Below are positions 1 through 7,441 of a DNA stretch of 19,527 nucleotides, piece after piece. Below the pieces are notes generated by a model, which did not search any database, was not told the DNA's origin, and saw only the letters and a program-made list of their open reading frames with translations. Within the stretch, counting starts at the first letter, position 1. Each line of letters starts with the position of its first letter. Origin of the DNA: Sulfurimonas sp. (GTDB lineage: Bacteria; Campylobacterota; Campylobacteria; Campylobacterales; Sulfurimonadaceae); NCBI GenBank assembly GCA_021157485.1, contig JAGGWO010000012.1, positions 1 to 19,527 of the forward strand, written 5' to 3'. Made by a program: the position numbers and the translations under genes.

Positions 1-308
1 CTAAAACATCAGCAGCTCTAGCAAAATTAGCAAACAATAACCTTCCATATATTTCAGTTCTTACGGATCCAACTATGGGTGGTGTTTCTGCTTCTTTTGC
101 AACACTTGGTGATATTATTATTGCTGAACCTGGTGCACTTATCGGTTTTGCTGGTCAGCGTGTTATAGAGCAGACTATCGGTTCTGCCTTGCCAGATGGC
201 TTCCAAAGAGCAGAATTTCTGTTAGAACATGGTGCTGTTGATATGATAGTAAATAGAAATGAGTTAAAGAAAACTCTTGCAGACCTTCTAACTCTTCTAA
301 AAGTATAA
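1..308 (+). CDS. accD: Acetyl-CoA carboxylase carboxyltransferase subunit beta, C-terminal part
   Basis: This is the 3' end of a gene that enters from the left edge; the reading frame is open from base 3 to the TAA at 306-308, so about 101 residues are visible. AccD pairs with AccA to form the carboxyltransferase that moves the carboxyl group from biotin-BCCP to acetyl-CoA, making malonyl-CoA for fatty-acid synthesis in the cytoplasm. The visible part carries the highly conserved crotonase-fold C-terminus: the segments [46 protein letters not shown] and HGAVDMIV match the family closely. The N-terminal zinc finger lies outside the window. Its stop codon is one base from the start of the downstream thiE-like gene, so the two are almost certainly co-transcribed. 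Confidence 0.96.
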   Translation, partial: KTSAALAKLANNNLPYISVLTDPTMGGVSASFATLGDIIIAEPGALIGFAGQRVIEQTIGSALPDGFQRAEFLLEHGAVDMIVNRNELKKTLADLLTLLKV

Positions 309-309
309 T

Positions 310-873
310 ATGAGACTATATGCTCTTTGTGATCAAGATATGCTTGATAGCAAAGGTCTCTCTCTATCTGACTATATAGAACTCGCAAAACAAAACTCCG
401 CAGAAATAATCCAATACAGAAATAAAAATGCTGATATAGCATTTATAAAACAGCAGTTAATATATATCAGAAAAAACTTTGATGGCTTTTTGATTGTAAA
501 TGATGCTTATGAGCTTATAGAGTTCTGTGATGGTGTTCATGTTGGACAAGAGGATTTAAAAGATATAGATAAAGATATTTTTAAAGCAGTAAAGATTTTA
601 AGAAGTGTTATAAAAGAGGATAAGATACTTGGTATCTCTACACATAATGAGGAAGAAGTTCTTCAAGCCAATGAGATGGATTTAAACTATATAGGTTTAG
701 GTGCATTTCGTGATACAAGTACTAAAAAAGACATAAGTGTAGTTCTTGGCAGTTCACTTGATGAAATCGCCTCTAAAAGTAAACATTTAGTAGCTGCTAT
801 TGGTGGTGTGAAGATAGATGATGAGTTTAAAAACGCAACTTATCATGTAATTGGTAGTGGATTGATCTCTTAG
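310..873 (+). CDS. thiE: Thiamine phosphate synthase (ThiE family), short form
   Basis: ThiE joins hydroxymethylpyrimidine diphosphate and thiazole phosphate to form thiamine phosphate. The 187-residue product is a TIM-barrel protein with the ThiE landmarks in order: QYRNK (R37, K39) for pyrophosphate binding, ND (64-65), GVHVGQEDL (75-83), GISTHN (108-113), the TSTKKD loop (136-141) and AIGGV (163-167). It is shorter than the roughly 210 residues usual for the family, and the C-terminal phosphate-binding strand ends abruptly at GSGLIS. The start follows the accD stop by one base with no clear Shine-Dalgarno, so it probably relies on translational coupling. All residues I associate with catalysis are present, so I favour an active enzyme. 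A TenI-like or divergent paralogue is the alternative, because the gene sits away from other thiamine genes. Confidence 0.82.
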   Translation: MRLYALCDQDMLDSKGLSLSDYIELAKQNSAEIIQYRNKNADIAFIKQQLIYIRKNFDGFLIVNDAYELIEFCDGVHVGQEDLKDIDKDIFKAVKILRSVIKEDKILGISTHNEEEVLQANEMDLNYIGLGAFRDTSTKKDISVVLGSSLDEIASKSKHLVAAIGGVKIDDEFKNATYHVIGSGLIS

Positions 874-875
874 TT

Positions 876-1334
876 ATGAAAATAGATATCATCTCAATCG
901 CTAAAAAAGAGAAGAGTATTTACGATCCACTCTATAAAGAGTTAACAAAAATGATTTCTCGCTTCGCAAAAGTAGAGGATATAGAGTTATTTCCTAAAGA
1001 TGTAGCAAAATCACACACTATATCACCAAGTGCCTCACAGAAGGCATATACAAAGGCTTTAGAACCTTATACAGGTAAAGATTATTGTATTATTTTACAC
1101 CCTGATGGAAAATTAATCGATAGTTTTGAATTTAGTAAGCTTTTAAATGATAAAATGTCCATTAAATTTTTGATAGGCGGTGCTTATGGCTTTGAGGATG
1201 ACTTTTTAAAAAAAGGTAATTCTGTTATAAGTTTGGGTAAATTAACTATGAGTCATAAAATAGCTAAAGCAGTCTTGCTTGAGCAGATTTATAGAGGTTT
1301 TTCTATTTTAAGTAACCATCCATATCATAAGTAA
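876..1334 (+). CDS. rlmH: 23S rRNA (pseudouridine1915-N3)-methyltransferase RlmH
   Basis: RlmH is a small SPOUT-class (trefoil-knot) methyltransferase that uses S-adenosylmethionine to methylate N3 of pseudouridine 1915 in helix 69 of 23S rRNA on assembled 70S ribosomes. At 152 residues it has the normal family length. The knot and cofactor-binding signatures are clear: FLIGGAYGF near residues 98-106, then [21 protein letters not shown], and the nearly invariant C-terminal NHPYHK. The N-terminal [10 protein letters not shown] is also typical. The gene begins two bases after the thiE stop and has no obvious Shine-Dalgarno, consistent with coupling inside the accD operon. The adjacency accD-rlmH-dksA is, as I recall, also found in Campylobacter, with the thiE-like gene inserted here. 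Confidence 0.95.
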   Translation: MKIDIISIAKKEKSIYDPLYKELTKMISRFAKVEDIELFPKDVAKSHTISPSASQKAYTKALEPYTGKDYCIILHPDGKLIDSFEFSKLLNDKMSIKFLIGGAYGFEDDFLKKGNSVISLGKLTMSHKIAKAVLLEQIYRGFSILSNHPYHK

Positions 1335-1345
1335 GGAAAGAGCAA

Positions 1346-1696
1346 TTGCAAAATAGTGAGTCAAACTACTTCAAAGAAATTTTAGAGAGTAGAAAAGATC
1401 AAATAAATAAAAATATTACGGGCGTAAATAACGAACTTAATCAACTTAGTTCATTAGAGTTAAATGACGAGGGTGATCATGCCGCAGTTAATAACAACTC
1501 TATGGTAGAAAGTGCAATCGTTCAACAACAAGAGCAAGAATTAAGAGAAATAAATGTAACTCTTGGTAAAATATCTACTGGTGATTATGGAATTTGTGAA
1601 ATGTGTGAAGATGATATAGGTTTTCAAAGATTAAAAGTAAAACCACATGCAATTTACTGTATAGACTGTAGAGAGATAGTAGAAAAATCTAAATAA
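1346..1696 (+). CDS. dksA: DksA/TraR-type zinc-finger regulator
   Basis: DksA-family proteins bind the secondary channel of RNA polymerase and, usually with ppGpp, reset transcription of rRNA and amino-acid genes. This 116-residue product has an N-terminal coiled-coil region (about residues 8-75) and a C-terminal C4 zinc finger with C84, C87, C105 and C108. The tip between the two coiled-coil arms carries D41-x-x-D44-x-A46, which matches the DxxDxA motif that DksA inserts towards the polymerase active site, so real DksA-like activity is plausible. It is shorter than E. coli DksA (151 residues). Translation begins at TTG (1346), chosen because AAGGAAAG lies at 1333-1340 with good spacing. The overall form resembles the DksA-like protein of Campylobacter. 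Confidence 0.88.
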   Translation: MQNSESNYFKEILESRKDQINKNITGVNNELNQLSSLELNDEGDHAAVNNNSMVESAIVQQQEQELREINVTLGKISTGDYGICEMCEDDIGFQRLKVKPHAIYCIDCREIVEKSK

Positions 1697-1707
1697 AGGT
1701 TTAAAAT

Positions 1708-2724
1708 ATGTATATTAAAAGATACACGATAGCTTCATTGGTACTGATGGCCTTAGTGGGCTGGTATGTTTATGCTTATGTAACACAAGAGAGTATTGGT
1801 ATAGAACTATTTGGTGTTGCATTGCCATCTCTGTCTATTGCAATATGGGTACTTGTACCTCTTGTGATACTTTATATAGCAAGTGTATTTCATATGTCTT
1901 TTTACAGTATACTTGGTAGCTTCAAGCTTCGCAGATATGAAAAAGATTATGATAAAATTATAGATGCTATTGTAGATGCTTATCTTAATAAAGCTGAGAG
2001 AAATCATACTTTTAAAACACCTAGATATCAGCTTCTTGGTGGATTGATAGATAATACTACACTCTTTTTAAAAGGTGACGTAAAACCAACAACTGATAAT
2101 GATAAAATTAACAGTGTAATTAAAGTAGTAGATGCTATCAAAAATGGGGAAGTAGTAGATTTAAAACCTTATAGCCTTAAAACTGTAAATCCTTTAGTTA
2201 TTCAAAATGAGAGAAACAGATATAAAAAAGGTGACATCAGTAGTGAGGACATTCTTTCTCACTCAGATAAATATGCTAAAGAGTTATGTGTAGAGGTGTA
2301 TACTGATTTTGTAAAGACTAAACCTCTTAGTTCTATAGAAAAATATAAAGAATTTTTAACAAAAGAGTCTCTTTTAGTGATACTTAGTAGAATTAATGCT
2401 GATGAGAATAATATAGAGATATCAAATGAGATACTACTTACATTCTTTAACAGTTTAGATTTAGCGGTCAAAGACTATATTGATATTTCTAAGGCTGTTT
2501 CACACGGAATGATTCCAGAACAGAGAATGAAACTGTTTGAAATTTTAAGTAATGAAAAAGAGGAAGCAATGGATGCTTATCTTTACACTCTTTATGATTT
2601 AGAGATGCTAGCTCCTGCTAATGATATTTTGGATATCTCTCAACCGAATGAATATCAAAACTTTAAAGCTTATAGAGCATTAAAAGAGTGTAACAAGCAC
2701 TTTAACATTGAGCTATTTATATAG
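1708..2724 (+). CDS. Two-TM membrane protein of unknown function, conserved operon position
   Basis: I do not recognise a named family. The 338-residue product starts at ATG with AAGG eight bases upstream. Two hydrophobic segments lie near the N-terminus (about residues 9-27 and 35-60), separated by a short loop containing QESIG; the remaining 270 residues look soluble, helical and probably cytoplasmic, rich in Lys, Asp, Glu and Asn with no visible catalytic motif. Charge around the TM pair (RYTI before, KLRRYEK after) suggests both ends face the cytoplasm. It sits 11 bases after the dksA-like gene and 5 bases before dusB. As I recall, a membrane protein of unknown function occupies the same place in Campylobacter jejuni, so it is likely a lineage-specific conserved protein. 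Its role is unknown. Confidence 0.85.
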   Translation: MYIKRYTIASLVLMALVGWYVYAYVTQESIGIELFGVALPSLSIAIWVLVPLVILYIASVFHMSFYSILGSFKLRRYEKDYDKIIDAIVDAYLNKAERNHTFKTPRYQLLGGLIDNTTLFLKGDVKPTTDNDKINSVIKVVDAIKNGEVVDLKPYSLKTVNPLVIQNERNRYKKGDISSEDILSHSDKYAKELCVEVYTDFVKTKPLSSIEKYKEFLTKESLLVILSRINADENNIEISNEILLTFFNSLDLAVKDYIDISKAVSHGMIPEQRMKLFEILSNEKEEAMDAYLYTLYDLEMLAPANDILDISQPNEYQNFKAYRALKECNKHFNIELFI

Positions 2725-2729
2725 CATAT

Positions 2730-3683
2730 ATGCTTAAAAATCTATCCTTCGAAAAACCTATTTATGTATTAGCCCCACTTGCGGGCTTTACAGACCTGCC
2801 TTTTAGAAGTGTTGTTAAAAAATTTGGAGCAGATCTAACTGTAAGTGAAATGCTTAGCTCAAACGCATTAGCACATGGCTCTAAAAAAACACTACATATG
2901 TTGGAAAAAAGTCCAAATGAAGATCCTTACTCAGTTCAAATTGCAGCTTCACAAGTTGATATGGCAAGACGTGCTGTTGAAGTTTTAAATGAATACGATG
3001 GTATTGATATAATCGATCTGAATTGTGGTTGTCCTGTTCCAAAGGTTGTTGGACATGGAAGTGGAAGTTCACTTCTTTTAGACTTACCTTTAATGGGTGA
3101 TATAATTAAAACTATCAAAGAGACTTCAAATAAGAACTTAACAAGTGTAAAGATTAGACTTGGATTTGAAAAAAAAAATCATATAGATATTGCAAAAATG
3201 GTTGAAGATAGTGGAGCTGACTTTTTAGCTGTTCATGGTAGAACCCGTGCTGGAAAGTTTAAAGCTGCTGTTGATTATGATGCGATTAAAGAGATAAAAG
3301 AGGCCGTATCTATTCCTGTTATTGCAAATGGTGATATTGACTCTTATGATAAGGCTAAATGGGTTCTAGAGCATACTGGTGCGGATGGTGTAATGATTGG
3401 TCGTGGTGCAGTTGGTGCTCCATGGATTTTTCATCAACTGCGATCTGGGACTGAGCATATAGATAAAAATTTAAAACATGAGATAATTATGGAGCATTTT
3501 GATAAGATGATTGAGTTTTACGGTGATCATGGTGTGTCTATGTTTAGAAAGCATACTCACACTTATTCTAAGGGTTATAGAGGAGCTTCTGTACTTAGAA
3601 ATGAAGTAAACTCTATCAGTGATATAAAAGAGTATAGAGATACTATAGATGAATTTTTTAAAAACAATGAGATGGTAAGTTAA
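2730..3683 (+). CDS. dusB: tRNA-dihydrouridine synthase (DusB-like)
   Basis: Dus enzymes are FMN-dependent oxidoreductases that reduce specific uridines in tRNA to dihydrouridine using NADPH. The 317-residue product has the TIM-barrel motifs in order: APLAGFTDLPFR (15-26), SEML (39-42), VQIAAS (69-74), DLNCGCPVPKV (96-106) in which C101 matches the catalytic cysteine of the family's GCP motif, VHGRTRAGKF in the middle, IPVIANGDI, and the FMN-phosphate-binding GADGVMIGRGAVGAPWIF. The C-terminal helical domain that recognises tRNA follows. Which uridine is modified cannot be read from sequence; the DusB class is the best guess for this lineage. There is no obvious Shine-Dalgarno. Its TAA shares one base with the next gene's ATG (TAATG at 3681-3685), which implies coupled translation. 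Confidence 0.93.
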   Translation: MLKNLSFEKPIYVLAPLAGFTDLPFRSVVKKFGADLTVSEMLSSNALAHGSKKTLHMLEKSPNEDPYSVQIAASQVDMARRAVEVLNEYDGIDIIDLNCGCPVPKVVGHGSGSSLLLDLPLMGDIIKTIKETSNKNLTSVKIRLGFEKKNHIDIAKMVEDSGADFLAVHGRTRAGKFKAAVDYDAIKEIKEAVSIPVIANGDIDSYDKAKWVLEHTGADGVMIGRGAVGAPWIFHQLRSGTEHIDKNLKHEIIMEHFDKMIEFYGDHGVSMFRKHTHTYSKGYRGASVLRNEVNSISDIKEYRDTIDEFFKNNEMVS

Positions 3684-4834
3684 TGTTAGAAATATCAAAA
3701 TCAATCAGAGACTTACAAAAAAGTGATATTGCAGATAACCTATTTCATTATGATTACAATACAAAACATCTTTTATCGTTAATAAAAAAAGGTATAGATG
3801 TAGAAGACCCGTCTTATATGAGCTCATTTCGTTCTTTTGAAGGTGAAGTATATGAAAACTTCATATATGAGAAGCTTTTAAGATATGCAGAGGATAATGA
3901 CTACATAGATAAGTTTGTCCTAAAAGGTTTTCACCAAAACAAATGTAAAGCATATCCAAATACTCTCTCAATAAGTGAAAAAGAGCAGATTGTATATAGA
4001 ACAAAGAGTCGTGAGATTAGTGAGTTTGATGCGATGTTTGTTACTACAAAGAATGAACTTTACTTTGTAGAGATGACACTTGTTAAATCTGTTTTGAAAT
4101 TAAGACGTAGATTGAGAAAGAAAAAAGCACTTTTAGAGATAGTGTTTCCAAATTATGAGATTAAAGCTCTTATCATATTAAATGATGGTGCAACTGGAAC
4201 TAGGCAGTTTCCTGACTTCTGTAAGGTATGGTTTACAAAAGAGTTTTCAGCGGTAGAAGTTTTAGATTATATTACAGAACATAAAGACAGAAGAAGAATT
4301 ATCATTCCAAAAGAGATAATGAAGTCTAAAAAGATGATTGAAGCGCACACTCTGAAGCTTCACCCATTTAGATACTACAATACTATGTCTTGGATTACAA
4401 AAACTCTAAGAAGCAACAAGAAGCATATTATAGATATGGGATTTTTAATGAATCCAAAAATCCAAAGATATCAGGATTTATATAATAAGTTCTATGTCGG
4501 ATATTTAAGTGTTGAGAATGCTAAAGAGTTGCTAGGTCTTGGTGATGAGTATTTAGAGAATCAAAAAGTTGTTGTAGCCCTAGAGAAAAAATTTACGGAT
4601 GAGATTGTTGTTACCTATTATATACAAAAAGCTCGTAAAAATTTAGTTCTTTACTCTTTTGATGATGATGGTAAAATGAGTAAAGAGAAAAAAGATCCAT
4701 ATGGTATAACTGTTACAGAAGTCTTTCACGTAGGTAAGTTGATGGATAAGAGTTATGAGCTGAATATGGCAAATGTAATTACTATTAAAAAACTTTTAAA
4801 AGAGAGATTTGCTAGACAAGCTCCTGCTATCTAG
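3683..4834 (+). CDS. Unknown protein with PD-(D/E)XK nuclease-like core
   Basis: I do not recognise a named family. The 383-residue product has no signal peptide or membrane segment. Residues about 50-175 have the order of elements of a restriction-endonuclease-like fold: a helix with FEGEVYE (E53, E55, E58), a strand around 78-83, then SEFDAMFV (E114, D116), a turn, LYFVEMT (E130, T132), a basic helix (137-148, rich in R and K) and a strand NYEIKALIIL. In active enzymes the third element is E-x-K; here the lysine place holds threonine, with K135 three residues later, so activity is uncertain. The remaining C-terminal 200 residues are unrecognised, with several basic patches suggesting nucleic-acid contact. 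It is translationally coupled to dusB (1-base overlap) and is the last gene of the accD operon. Confidence 0.82.
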   Translation: MLEISKSIRDLQKSDIADNLFHYDYNTKHLLSLIKKGIDVEDPSYMSSFRSFEGEVYENFIYEKLLRYAEDNDYIDKFVLKGFHQNKCKAYPNTLSISEKEQIVYRTKSREISEFDAMFVTTKNELYFVEMTLVKSVLKLRRRLRKKKALLEIVFPNYEIKALIILNDGATGTRQFPDFCKVWFTKEFSAVEVLDYITEHKDRRRIIIPKEIMKSKKMIEAHTLKLHPFRYYNTMSWITKTLRSNKKHIIDMGFLMNPKIQRYQDLYNKFYVGYLSVENAKELLGLGDEYLENQKVVVALEKKFTDEIVVTYYIQKARKNLVLYSFDDDGKMSKEKKDPYGITVTEVFHVGKLMDKSYELNMANVITIKKLLKERFARQAPAI

Positions 4835-4843
4835 TCTTTTTCT
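4812..4843 (+). terminator. Likely intrinsic terminator of the accD operon
   Basis: A hairpin overlaps the stop codon of the last gene: arms CTAGA (4812-4816) and TCTAG (4830-4834) enclose an inner stem AGC/GCT (4819-4821, 4826-4828) with loop TCCT, followed by TCTTTTTCT (4835-4843). The stem is short and bulged but the T-run is in the right place. The next gene converges from the other strand only 11 bases away, where a terminator is expected. Confidence 0.5.
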
Positions 4844-4845
4844 CA

Positions 4846-5787
4846 TTAGGCTTCATAGAGAATAGAAGCTGCTCTCTCTTTGTAGGCTTGCAGAGCCTCT
4901 TTAGGCTGATTTTTTTCACTGTTATTATTCGACTCAACTCTTAAAAAATCATCAAGTTCTTGATGTCTGTTTTGTAGTATAGATTCAAAATCTTCTTGTG
5001 TCGTAGGTTTATCATCTGTAAATTTATCAAGAAGTATATTATTTGCTCCCATAAGTACTAAATAGCTTTGTACTCCAAAGTCAAGCATAATAACACTGTT
5101 TTTCTCATTTAGCGTCTTTTGAAATCTTATAGAGATGTCACTGTTGTCTGCCATTGTTGCAGATGTAGGTTTAGTTTGTGGTGTTTGAGTATTTGTTTGC
5201 ACTTGCTTGGCATCTGTATTTTCTTGAAACAACCATGGATTTTGTTTGTTTTGTATATTTTTACCTGCCATTTTTTTCTTAAGTACAAATAGAATTAAAA
5301 TACCAATTATTAAGATAATTACTACTATGTAATAACTCGTAGACATATCATCACTCTTTTTAGTTGGTAATGCTGAAAGTGAAGTTGATGTAACTGTAGG
5401 AGTGCTTTTGAGACTATTTTTCTTGGCTGAGGCATTGGTAAATCTAAGTCTAAGGCCATAAGCATCTGAAGTCTTTGATGCAATTAGTTTAACAGATGGA
5501 GGAACAGAAGCAACTATTTGTGTTAAACCCGACATTGGTGTGATTGTGACAGAGTGCAGAAACTTTGATGAAACATTTTTAATTTTTGATGACTCTATAG
5601 AGGCACCACTAAGCTTTATAATAATTTTAGACTTAGAAATACTCTGCTTGATTACTCCATCATAAGGAGTGTCAAATGTTATCATAACATCGGCTCTATC
5701 TGTTCTGTCATAAATATTGTAACTTAGTATCTTTGCTGCTTGTAAAAGTGAAAGTGGAAGAAGAAAAAGGAGAAGGTATTTAATCAT
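4846..5787 (-). CDS. fliO: FliO-like flagellar export protein with large periplasmic domain
   Basis: FliO is a bitopic membrane protein that helps assemble the FliP ring of the flagellar export gate. The 313-residue product has a signal peptide (about 1-17, ending LLQA), a periplasmic beta-rich domain (about 18-118) recalling AMIN-type domains of secretin proteins, a Ser/Thr/Lys-rich linker, one TM helix (152-169) followed by KKK, and a cytoplasmic tail. Residues 220-257 (ending YLVLMGANNILLDKF) resemble the FliO core, in which a lead strand is followed by a VGG..YLLG-type turn. It overlaps the fliN stop by 4 bases, the usual place of fliO. As I recall, Helicobacter pylori FliO also lies beside fliN and has a long periplasmic domain. 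The assignment rests mainly on position and architecture. Confidence 0.72.
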   Translation of the reverse strand: MIKYLLLFLLPLSLLQAAKILSYNIYDRTDRADVMITFDTPYDGVIKQSISKSKIIIKLSGASIESSKIKNVSSKFLHSVTITPMSGLTQIVASVPPSVKLIASKTSDAYGLRLRFTNASAKKNSLKSTPTVTSTSLSALPTKKSDDMSTSYYIVVIILIIGILILFVLKKKMAGKNIQNKQNPWLFQENTDAKQVQTNTQTPQTKPTSATMADNSDISIRFQKTLNEKNSVIMLDFGVQSYLVLMGANNILLDKFTDDKPTTQEDFESILQNRHQELDDFLRVESNNNSEKNQPKEALQAYKERAASILYEA

Positions 5788-6128
5788 AGTCTCTCTTTTG
5801 AAAGGTGATATAAAACTGCACTTGAATCAAGAACTTCATTTATACGAATAGCAAGATTTTTCTCATAAACCATAACCTCACCTTTACCTAAAATACGACC
5901 ATTGACATAAGATTCAACACTCTCTCCGGCAGGTTTTTTAAGATCTATAATTGAACCTTTTTCAAGCTTAAGTATCTCTCTTACGGTTAGTTCAGTCTCA
6001 CCTAAATCGGCAATAAACTCAACTTCCATATCTAAAATACCAGAGTAGTCCATCCATGATAATTCCTCTTCTGGATTATAGGGAGCATCAGCTTCACCAA
6101 AATGGTGATAGTTTCTTTTCTTAGACAT
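5784..6128 (-). CDS. fliN: Flagellar motor switch protein FliN
   Basis: FliN lines the base of the C-ring, contributes to export-chaperone docking and transmits the switch between clockwise and counter-clockwise rotation. The 114-residue product is a single SpoA (surface presentation of antigens) domain after a short acidic N-terminal tail. Typical features are ILDMEVEFIADLGETELT (31-48), ILKLEKGSIIDLKKPAGE (52-69), VNGRILGKGEVMVYE (75-89) and a terminal RINEVL strand (95-100). It is short, as FliN proteins of this lineage usually are. It overlaps the upstream phosphatase-like gene by 8 bases and the downstream fliO-like gene by 4 bases (ATGA), so the three are translated as a unit. A full-length FliY, common in this group, is not in the window. 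Confidence 0.93.
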   Translation of the reverse strand: MSKKRNYHHFGEADAPYNPEEELSWMDYSGILDMEVEFIADLGETELTVREILKLEKGSIIDLKKPAGESVESYVNGRILGKGEVMVYEKNLAIRINEVLDSSAVLYHLSKERL

Positions 6129-6549
6129 TTAGTTCCTTAATCGCTATCATAAGCTCATCATTTTGTACTTTAATAACTTTTGCTTGATCATATTCAAAAT
6201 CAAATATATCTAGTTTTTCAAAGTGTGGAGTGTTTATGGTGTAAGGATTAAGATTGTTCTCTTCAGCGATAACTTTAGCACTTCCGATAATAAGGTTTGT
6301 AGTCTCTAGTGTCATATCTATCAATGTCTCCTCATCACTTTCATCTTCTTCTAAAAAGAGTTTTGAGACTCTCTGCATAAAGTTTTCATCTGAAGCGATA
6401 TATACTCTATACTTTGAACCATCTTTCGTATCTATATCTATATAAGCAATAAGTGTTCTCTTTTTAATTTCACCATCATTTAGCTCATGTGGTTCACGAA
6501 TTTGGTGGATACAAAAGTTTTCTGAAGCTTGTATGATGGTTTTTAACAT
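6121..6549 (-). CDS. CheC/CheX/FliY-type phosphatase-like protein
   Basis: The 142-residue product looks like a single CheC/CheX/FliY-fold domain. That family dephosphorylates CheY-P and its active-site helix follows the pattern [D/S]xxxExxNx22P. Here D78, E82 and N85 fit exactly (D-M-T-L-E-T-T-N), and counting 22 residues after N85 lands on P108. The segment NLIIGSAK after the asparagine is also typical of CheX. Only one such helix is visible, as in CheX rather than the two of CheC. No signal peptide or TM is present. It is the first gene of an operon with fliN, whose start lies inside its 3' end, so it most likely acts at the flagellar switch on CheY-P. The start is ATG with AAAAGG seven bases upstream. 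Calling it CheX would go beyond the evidence. Confidence 0.78.
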   Translation of the reverse strand: MLKTIIQASENFCIHQIREPHELNDGEIKKRTLIAYIDIDTKDGSKYRVYIASDENFMQRVSKLFLEEDESDEETLIDMTLETTNLIIGSAKVIAEENNLNPYTINTPHFEKLDIFDFEYDQAKVIKVQNDELMIAIKELNV

Positions 6550-6584
6550 TTGTTACCTTTTGTGGATAGCTTTTAATTATATTC

Positions 6585-6590
6585 ATTATA
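6585..6590 (-). promoter_or_regulatory. -10 box of the phosphatase-fliN-fliO operon
   Basis: Read on the minus strand this is a perfect TATAAT, 35 bases upstream of the operon's first ATG. No convincing -35 box or sigma-54 GG/GC pair is seen. The plus strand has an overlapping TATACT (6587-6592) that could serve the divergent permease gene, so the region probably holds back-to-back promoters. Confidence 0.5.
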
Positions 6591-6701
6591 CTTTATGCAA
6601 TCTCAAATGAATATTAAACTCTATGATTGAAGAGTATATACAACTACTATAAAGGGATATTTGAGTACAATTCGCAAAAAGTTACAGGGATAAGTGCTTA
6701 T

Positions 6702-7433
6702 ATGCTTGAATTAATACTGCTTGGTACTGGTGTTGGGGTTTTATCTGGTTTTTTTGGAATCGGTGGAGGAACAATATTAGTTCCACTCCTTTTAATGCTT
6801 GGATACGAGACTAAAGTGGCCATAGGGATATCAGTTTTACAGATGGTCTTTAGTTCTATATATGGAAGTTATTTAAATAATAAAAAAGGTACTCTTGATG
6901 TGCCTATGGTACTTGTTATCGGAATAGGTGGCTTTGTTGGAGCACTTCTTAGTGGTTCTCTAGCTTCTAGTTTTTCAGATGCTACGCTTGAGATGATTTT
7001 TTTGAGTTTTGCTACTTTTGCACTCCTGAGACTCTTTTTTAAGACAAAAGAACATAGAGACCAAAGAGAAGTTTCTAAGTTAACACTTCTAATAATTGGA
7101 GTGCCACTAGGTGCAATAAGTATGACTATTGGTGTTGGCGGTAGTATTATTTTAGTCCCTATTTTAGTGGGTTTTTTACATGTTCCGTTAAAAAAAGCTA
7201 TTTCTGCTGGTCTCTTCTTTGTGATATTTTCATCAGTTGCAGGTTCTATCTCACATGCGAGGTTAGGTAATATTGATTATGAGAGTGGTGTTGTTATAGG
7301 TTTAGCCTCACTTGTAGGTGTTTATATAGGGATTCACTTAAAAGATAGAGTGGACACTGTTTTACAAAGAAGACTGCTTGCAGGTTTTTACTTGCTTATA
7401 GTCATGTATTTACTACAAAGAATATATTTATAG
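6702..7433 (+). CDS. TauE/SafE (TSUP) family membrane permease
   Basis: TSUP proteins are inner-membrane permeases implicated in moving sulfite, sulfoacetate, taurine-derived or other sulfur-containing anions. The 243-residue product is almost entirely hydrophobic, with about eight TM segments. It has the two family repeats: GVGVLSGFFGIGGGTILVP in the first half and PLGAISMTIGVGGSIILVP in the second. I prefer the ATG at 6702 because the first TM begins immediately after it, as usual in the family, and AGGG lies at 6686-6689. The frame stays open to a TTG at 6627, which would add 25 polar residues without a Shine-Dalgarno. The substrate cannot be read from sequence; sulfur-oxidising relatives make a sulfur anion plausible. 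UvrA follows 8 bases later and its ribosome binding site overlaps this stop. Confidence 0.88.
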   Translation: MLELILLGTGVGVLSGFFGIGGGTILVPLLLMLGYETKVAIGISVLQMVFSSIYGSYLNNKKGTLDVPMVLVIGIGGFVGALLSGSLASSFSDATLEMIFLSFATFALLRLFFKTKEHRDQREVSKLTLLIIGVPLGAISMTIGVGGSIILVPILVGFLHVPLKKAISAGLFFVIFSSVAGSISHARLGNIDYESGVVIGLASLVGVYIGIHLKDRVDTVLQRRLLAGFYLLIVMYLLQRIYL

Positions 7434-7441
7434 AGGTTTAA

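Noticed and set aside
304-309. TATAAT at the accD-thiE junction as an internal promoter
   Set aside because: It overlaps the accD stop and ends at the thiE ATG, leaving no room for a leader, and the sequence is AT-rich enough for chance. The tight spacing already explains expression.
2723-2734. 12-base palindrome AGCATATATGCT across the dusB start
   Set aside because: It is made of a stop codon, a start codon and alternating A/T between two co-transcribed genes; chance is the simplest explanation.
6623-6652. Nine-codon frame MIEEYIQLL before the permease as a leader peptide
   Set aside because: It has no ribosome binding site and no regulatory amino-acid pattern; the true permease start is probably 50 bases further on.
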